From JANOAR01 sp031411235 (GTDB taxonomy: Bacteria; Verrucomicrobiota; Verrucomicrobiia; Verrucomicrobiales; Verrucomicrobiaceae), in the NCBI GenBank assembly GCA_031411235.1, contig JANOAR010000300.1, forward strand, positions 1 to 7,896: a stretch of 7,896 nucleotides of DNA, read 5' to 3'. The translations under genes were made by a program, and so were the position numbers. The notes under the pieces are model-generated. The model saw nothing but the letters and a program-made list of their open reading frames with translations, was not told where the DNA came from and made no database searches. Below, one piece after another: positions 5,521 through 7,896 of the stretch; the stretch's first letter is position 1; every line of letters starts with the position of its first letter.

Positions 5521-6540
5521 GTGCAAGCCGCCTCATCTCCACCTTCCACCCGCCGTCCAGCCGATCTTCAGCGCCTTATCTTCTATATTGGAGGCGTGGT
5601 GCTGGTGGGAGCCATCGTTTCGCCCTACCTCTGCTGGGGGGCGCAAGCGCTCCTTCAGTGGCTGCAAGAGACGGGACGCATCGCAGACACACACGAGCAG
5701 CAGTCATGGCCGCTGAGTGAAATCTCCAAGGCGGGCTTCGAGCGCTTCTTCAACCGCTCCGTGCAGTTTGCCGCCCTGCTGGGGCTGCCGCTGCTGGTGC
5801 GTGCCTCGCGTGGGGGCGAGCGCTTGCTGCCTTCGCTGAGCTTCACCAGGCAGAGCGCTATGCAGTTGTTCATCGGCTTCATCTTGGCTGGCGGCATCCT
5901 GCTGGGCCTGGGGGCAGCCTATTGCCACTGGGGCATTTATACCTGGGGCGGCAAGCAACCGTGGTCGCTAGGCATCGCGGTGGGTGCGCCGATAACGGCT
6001 GCGATCGGGGCGGGCATCGGCGAGGAGTTGATCTTCCGTGGCCTCATCCTCGGCATGATGCTGCGCAGTATGGGCACACGCAGCGCGGTGTTTTGCAGCA
6101 CCTTCCTCTTCGCCATCGTGCATTTCATCAAACCGCCCGATGGCCTCAGCATCGACCCCAGCCACATCGAATGGAGCACGGGCTTCTGGTTACTCGGGCG
6201 CATCATCACGCATTTCAGCCAATGGGATGTGCTGCTGGCTGAGTTCGGCACGCTCTTCGCCGTCGGCTGGGTGCTGGCCTGGGCTCGCGTGCGGACGGGC
6301 GCACTGTGGGCCTCGCTGGGCCTCCATGCAGGCTGGGTCTTCAGCCTCAAGTGCTTCACGGGCGTGACGCGTGGCTCAAAGGCCTTGCGGCATGGCGACT
6401 ACCTGCCCTGGGTGGGCGAAAACCTCAAAGTCGGGCTCGTGCCACTCGTCGTTGTGTTGCTCACAGGGGCTCTAGCGCTCGCCATCTTCACGGCCATGCA
6501 AGGCGGGCGAGCCGACGATGAGCGCACCGACGAATCGTAA
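5521..6540 (+). CDS. CPBP family intramembrane glutamic protease (CAAX/Rce1-like)
   Basis: The product is 339 residues with about eight membrane segments. The family hallmarks are present in order: GEELIFRG with E168, E169 and R173 (motif EExxxR), FAIVHF with F197 and H201 (motif FxxxH), and H269 in LGLHAGW (third motif). These residues form the active site in Rce1-type proteases, so the protein is probably catalytically competent in the inner membrane. The bacterial substrates of this family are mostly unknown, and some members act in bacteriocin immunity or maturation. No ATG is available near the N-terminus. GTG at 5521 is chosen because it leaves about 20 cytoplasmic residues before the first helix (LIFYIGGVVLVGAIV) and an 80-bp gap to the divergent gene. 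GTG at 5455 is an alternative that adds 22 residues. The next gene starts 26 bp downstream, which suggests an operon. Confidence 0.85.
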   Translation: MQAASSPPSTRRPADLQRLIFYIGGVVLVGAIVSPYLCWGAQALLQWLQETGRIADTHEQQSWPLSEISKAGFERFFNRSVQFAALLGLPLLVRASRGGERLLPSLSFTRQSAMQLFIGFILAGGILLGLGAAYCHWGIYTWGGKQPWSLGIAVGAPITAAIGAGIGEELIFRGLILGMMLRSMGTRSAVFCSTFLFAIVHFIKPPDGLSIDPSHIEWSTGFWLLGRIITHFSQWDVLLAEFGTLFAVGWVLAWARVRTGALWASLGLHAGWVFSLKCFTGVTRGSKALRHGDYLPWVGENLKVGLVPLVVVLLTGALALAIFTAMQGGRADDERTDES

Positions 6541-6566
6541 TTCCTAAACTCCGAATCCCACCAACG

Positions 6567-7325
6567 ATGACTCAGACTCGCTCAGCCCCAGCCCATGCCA
6601 CCCCCACACGCACGCGTCTTCAGCCAGGTGCCCTCGGCATGATCCTCTGCATCGCCCTCCCTCTACTGGCCCCACTCGCCCGCGCCCAAGAGACAGCCGA
6701 GCCGAGCACCTACATGGGTCGCACCATCGCCCAGACGATGCACTGGACGGGCGCTAGCTGGCTCGTCCGGCACAAGCGCGACCAAGAAGAAGCCTCGCTG
6801 AAAATGCGCGAGGAACTGCGCTTGAAACCCGGCATGAACGTCTGCGACATGGGCAGCGGCAATGGCTACCACACGCTGCCCATCGCCAAGGCGATAGCCC
6901 CAACGGGCAAAGCCTACGCCGTGGACATCCAGCCCGAGATGCTGACCATGCTCGATGAGTTGGCCAAAAAAGAGAAGGTCGAAAACATCGTCTCCGTCCT
7001 CGGCATCCAGGATGATCCCAAGCTCCCGCCCGCCTCCTGCGACCTCATCCTGCTCGTCGATGTATATCACGAGTTCTCCCGCCCCGAGCCGATGCTCAAA
7101 GCCATGAAAGCCGCCCTCGCTCCCGGTGGTCAGCTCGTCTTCATTGAGTTCCGCGCCGAGGACGATAGCGTACCCATCAAGCCCGAGCATAAAATGAGCA
7201 AACCCCAGCTCCTCAAAGAACTCACCGCCAACGGCTTCCAACTCAGTCGCAGCTACGATGACCTGCCCTGGCAGCACATGCTGTGGTTTGAAGCCGCAAA
7301 GCCCGCCGCACCCGCGCCCCAATAA
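6567..7325 (+). CDS. class I SAM-dependent methyltransferase with an N-terminal signal peptide
   Basis: The product is 252 residues. The fold signature is clear: motif I VCDMGSGNGYHTL (from residue 92), an acidic residue after strand 2 in VDIQPEML (D120), and LILLVDVYHEF (160-170) at the motif IV position, followed by the ALAPGGQLVFIEF strand typical of class I enzymes. The first 40 residues look like a Sec signal peptide: a long basic n-region, the hydrophobic core MILCIALPLLAPL, and an ARA|QE cleavage site after residue 40. SAM is a cytoplasmic cofactor, so export would be odd. A start at the ATG at 6714 (YMGRTIAQTMHW region) would give a cytoplasmic protein but would drop a tyrosine I believe is conserved. 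The substrate is unknown. It lies 26 bp after the CPBP gene and 20 bp before the release-factor-like gene. Confidence 0.82.
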   Translation: MTQTRSAPAHATPTRTRLQPGALGMILCIALPLLAPLARAQETAEPSTYMGRTIAQTMHWTGASWLVRHKRDQEEASLKMREELRLKPGMNVCDMGSGNGYHTLPIAKAIAPTGKAYAVDIQPEMLTMLDELAKKEKVENIVSVLGIQDDPKLPPASCDLILLVDVYHEFSRPEPMLKAMKAALAPGGQLVFIEFRAEDDSVPIKPEHKMSKPQLLKELTANGFQLSRSYDDLPWQHMLWFEAAKPAAPAPQ

Positions 7326-7345
7326 CCCGCTCACCCCCTCCCACC

Positions 7346-7750
7346 ATGACCACACCAAGCGCCGACCCCGAACTGCAAAAGCGCATGAGCCGTCTCGGCA
7401 TCAAGGAGGATGACCTGGAGGAAAGCTTCATCCGAGGCACCGGAGCAGGCGGGCAGAAGATCAACAAAACCTCCTCCACCGTGCAGCTCAAGCACCTGCC
7501 CAGCGGCATCGAAGTCCGCAGCCAGCGCACCCGCCAGCAATCCGCCAATCGCTACTGGGCGCGTATCGAACTGTGCGAGCGCTTTGAAAAACTACGCGAC
7601 GAGGCCACCCTCGCGATCAAAGAAGCCAAGGAGAAAAAGCGCCGCCAAACCCGCCCACGCCCCTACGGCTTGCAACAAAAGATACTGAGAGCCAAAAGCC
7701 AACGCGGCGACACCAAGAAAAAACGCGCCCGCGTGCAGGGCGATGACTAG
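7346..7750 (+). CDS. peptide chain release factor-like protein (RF-1 domain with GGQ; ArfB/mtRF-R type)
   Basis: The product is 134 residues. It has only the catalytic RF-1 domain, with GTGAGGQKINKTSSTV carrying the GGQ motif at residues 35-37, then LKHLPSGIEVRSQRTRQQSANR. The codon-recognition domains of RF1/RF2 are absent. The C-terminal tail from about residue 92 is strongly basic (AKEKKRRQTRPRPYG and later KKKRARV). Proteins of this shape, such as bacterial ArfB (YaeJ) and mitochondrial mtRF-R/C12orf65, hydrolyse peptidyl-tRNA on stalled ribosomes. ArfB uses a basic tail inserted in the empty mRNA channel. The sequence after GGQ resembles the C12orf65-like branch more than ArfB, so no symbol is given. 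It is the last gene of the likely three-gene operon. Confidence 0.85.
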   Translation: MTTPSADPELQKRMSRLGIKEDDLEESFIRGTGAGGQKINKTSSTVQLKHLPSGIEVRSQRTRQQSANRYWARIELCERFEKLRDEATLAIKEAKEKKRRQTRPRPYGLQQKILRAKSQRGDTKKKRARVQGDD

Positions 7751-7768
7751 CGGGAGAAGTGAGGTGCG

Positions 7769-7790
7769 CTAGATTTCTGGACCAAGGGCA
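7769..7790. repeat. possible left end of an IS3-type element
   Basis: The sequence CTAGATTTCTGGACCAAGG lies about 30 bp before the transposase start, where the left terminal repeat of an IS3-family element would be expected. AGATTTCTGGAC resembles ends I recall for this family, but the other end is outside the window. Confidence 0.25.
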
Positions 7791-7812
7791 ATCCAACAAG
7801 ACATAGACACCC

Positions 7813-7896
7813 ATGAGCCAGAAAACTTATCAACGTTACACCCCCGACTTCAAGGAGAAGGCCCTCGGCCTTCTTGCCTTGGGCAAGCCCATCGCT
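7813..7896 (+). CDS. IS3-family transposase OrfA, 5' part only
   Basis: The visible 28 residues, MSQKTYQRYTPDFKEKALGL followed by LALGKPIA, match the start of the helix-turn-helix OrfA of IS3/IS911-type elements (a YTPEFKxxAL pattern followed by a glycine-rich turn). The gene is cut by the window edge, so whether it is intact, and whether orfB follows with a frameshift site, cannot be told. It starts 62 bp after the release-factor-like gene, which would place the insertion just downstream of that operon. Confidence 0.7.
   Translation, partial: MSQKTYQRYTPDFKEKALGLLALGKPIA

Noticed and set aside
6663..7358. Minus-strand 231-codon open frame opposite the methyltransferase gene
   Set aside because: It is antisense to a protein with intact class I methyltransferase motifs and shows no domain of its own.

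Overview
The window is GC-rich and gene-dense and looks like a chromosomal piece of a Verrucomicrobiota bacterium (Prosthecobacter/Verrucomicrobium-like). That placement is an inference. It rests on the 7-bp tandem arrays, the GC-rich palindromic intergenic elements, start codons with no Shine-Dalgarno sequence, and the mix of gene families. No rRNA or other marker gene is present to confirm it. No tRNA, rRNA or CRISPR array was seen.

Layout. Positions 1-361 are a 17-unit, 21-bp tandem array that runs off the left edge. It is followed by about 250 bp of non-coding DNA with a perfect hairpin, then a small gene for a two-helix membrane protein (611-811). A 7-bp tandem array of 22 units (935-1088) ends just before a short cyanophycin-synthetase-type gene (1107-3269). 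This protein has the N-terminal, ATP-grasp and Mur-ligase core domains but stops before the C-terminal Mur-ligase lid. A roughly 280-bp giant imperfect palindrome (3270-3552) starts one base after its stop codon. Next comes an MFS permease of the nucleoside:H+ symporter type (3619-4986). A second 7-bp repeat family, arranged as a long inverted repeat (5021-5152), follows and overlaps the 3' end of a small minus-strand hypothetical gene (5132-5440).

From 5521 three plus-strand genes follow with gaps of 26 and 20 bp and probably form one operon: a CPBP (Rce1/CAAX-like) intramembrane protease, a methyltransferase with a signal peptide, and a GGQ-containing release-factor-like protein. The right edge cuts off the start of an IS3-type transposase OrfA (from 7813).

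No single pathway ties the genes together. The short CphA homologue could make or extend an amino-acid storage polymer, but no cyanophycinase or full-length CphA partner is in view. The strongest second-look signals are: (i) the 21-bp array, in which each unit can fold into a small hairpin and one base pair changes between G-C, G-U and A-U; (ii) the giant palindrome directly abutting the stop codon of the short cphA; (iii) the short CphA itself, with its missing lid and a His-to-Asp change in a Mur-ligase motif; and (iv) two unrelated 7-bp repeat families within about 4 kb.
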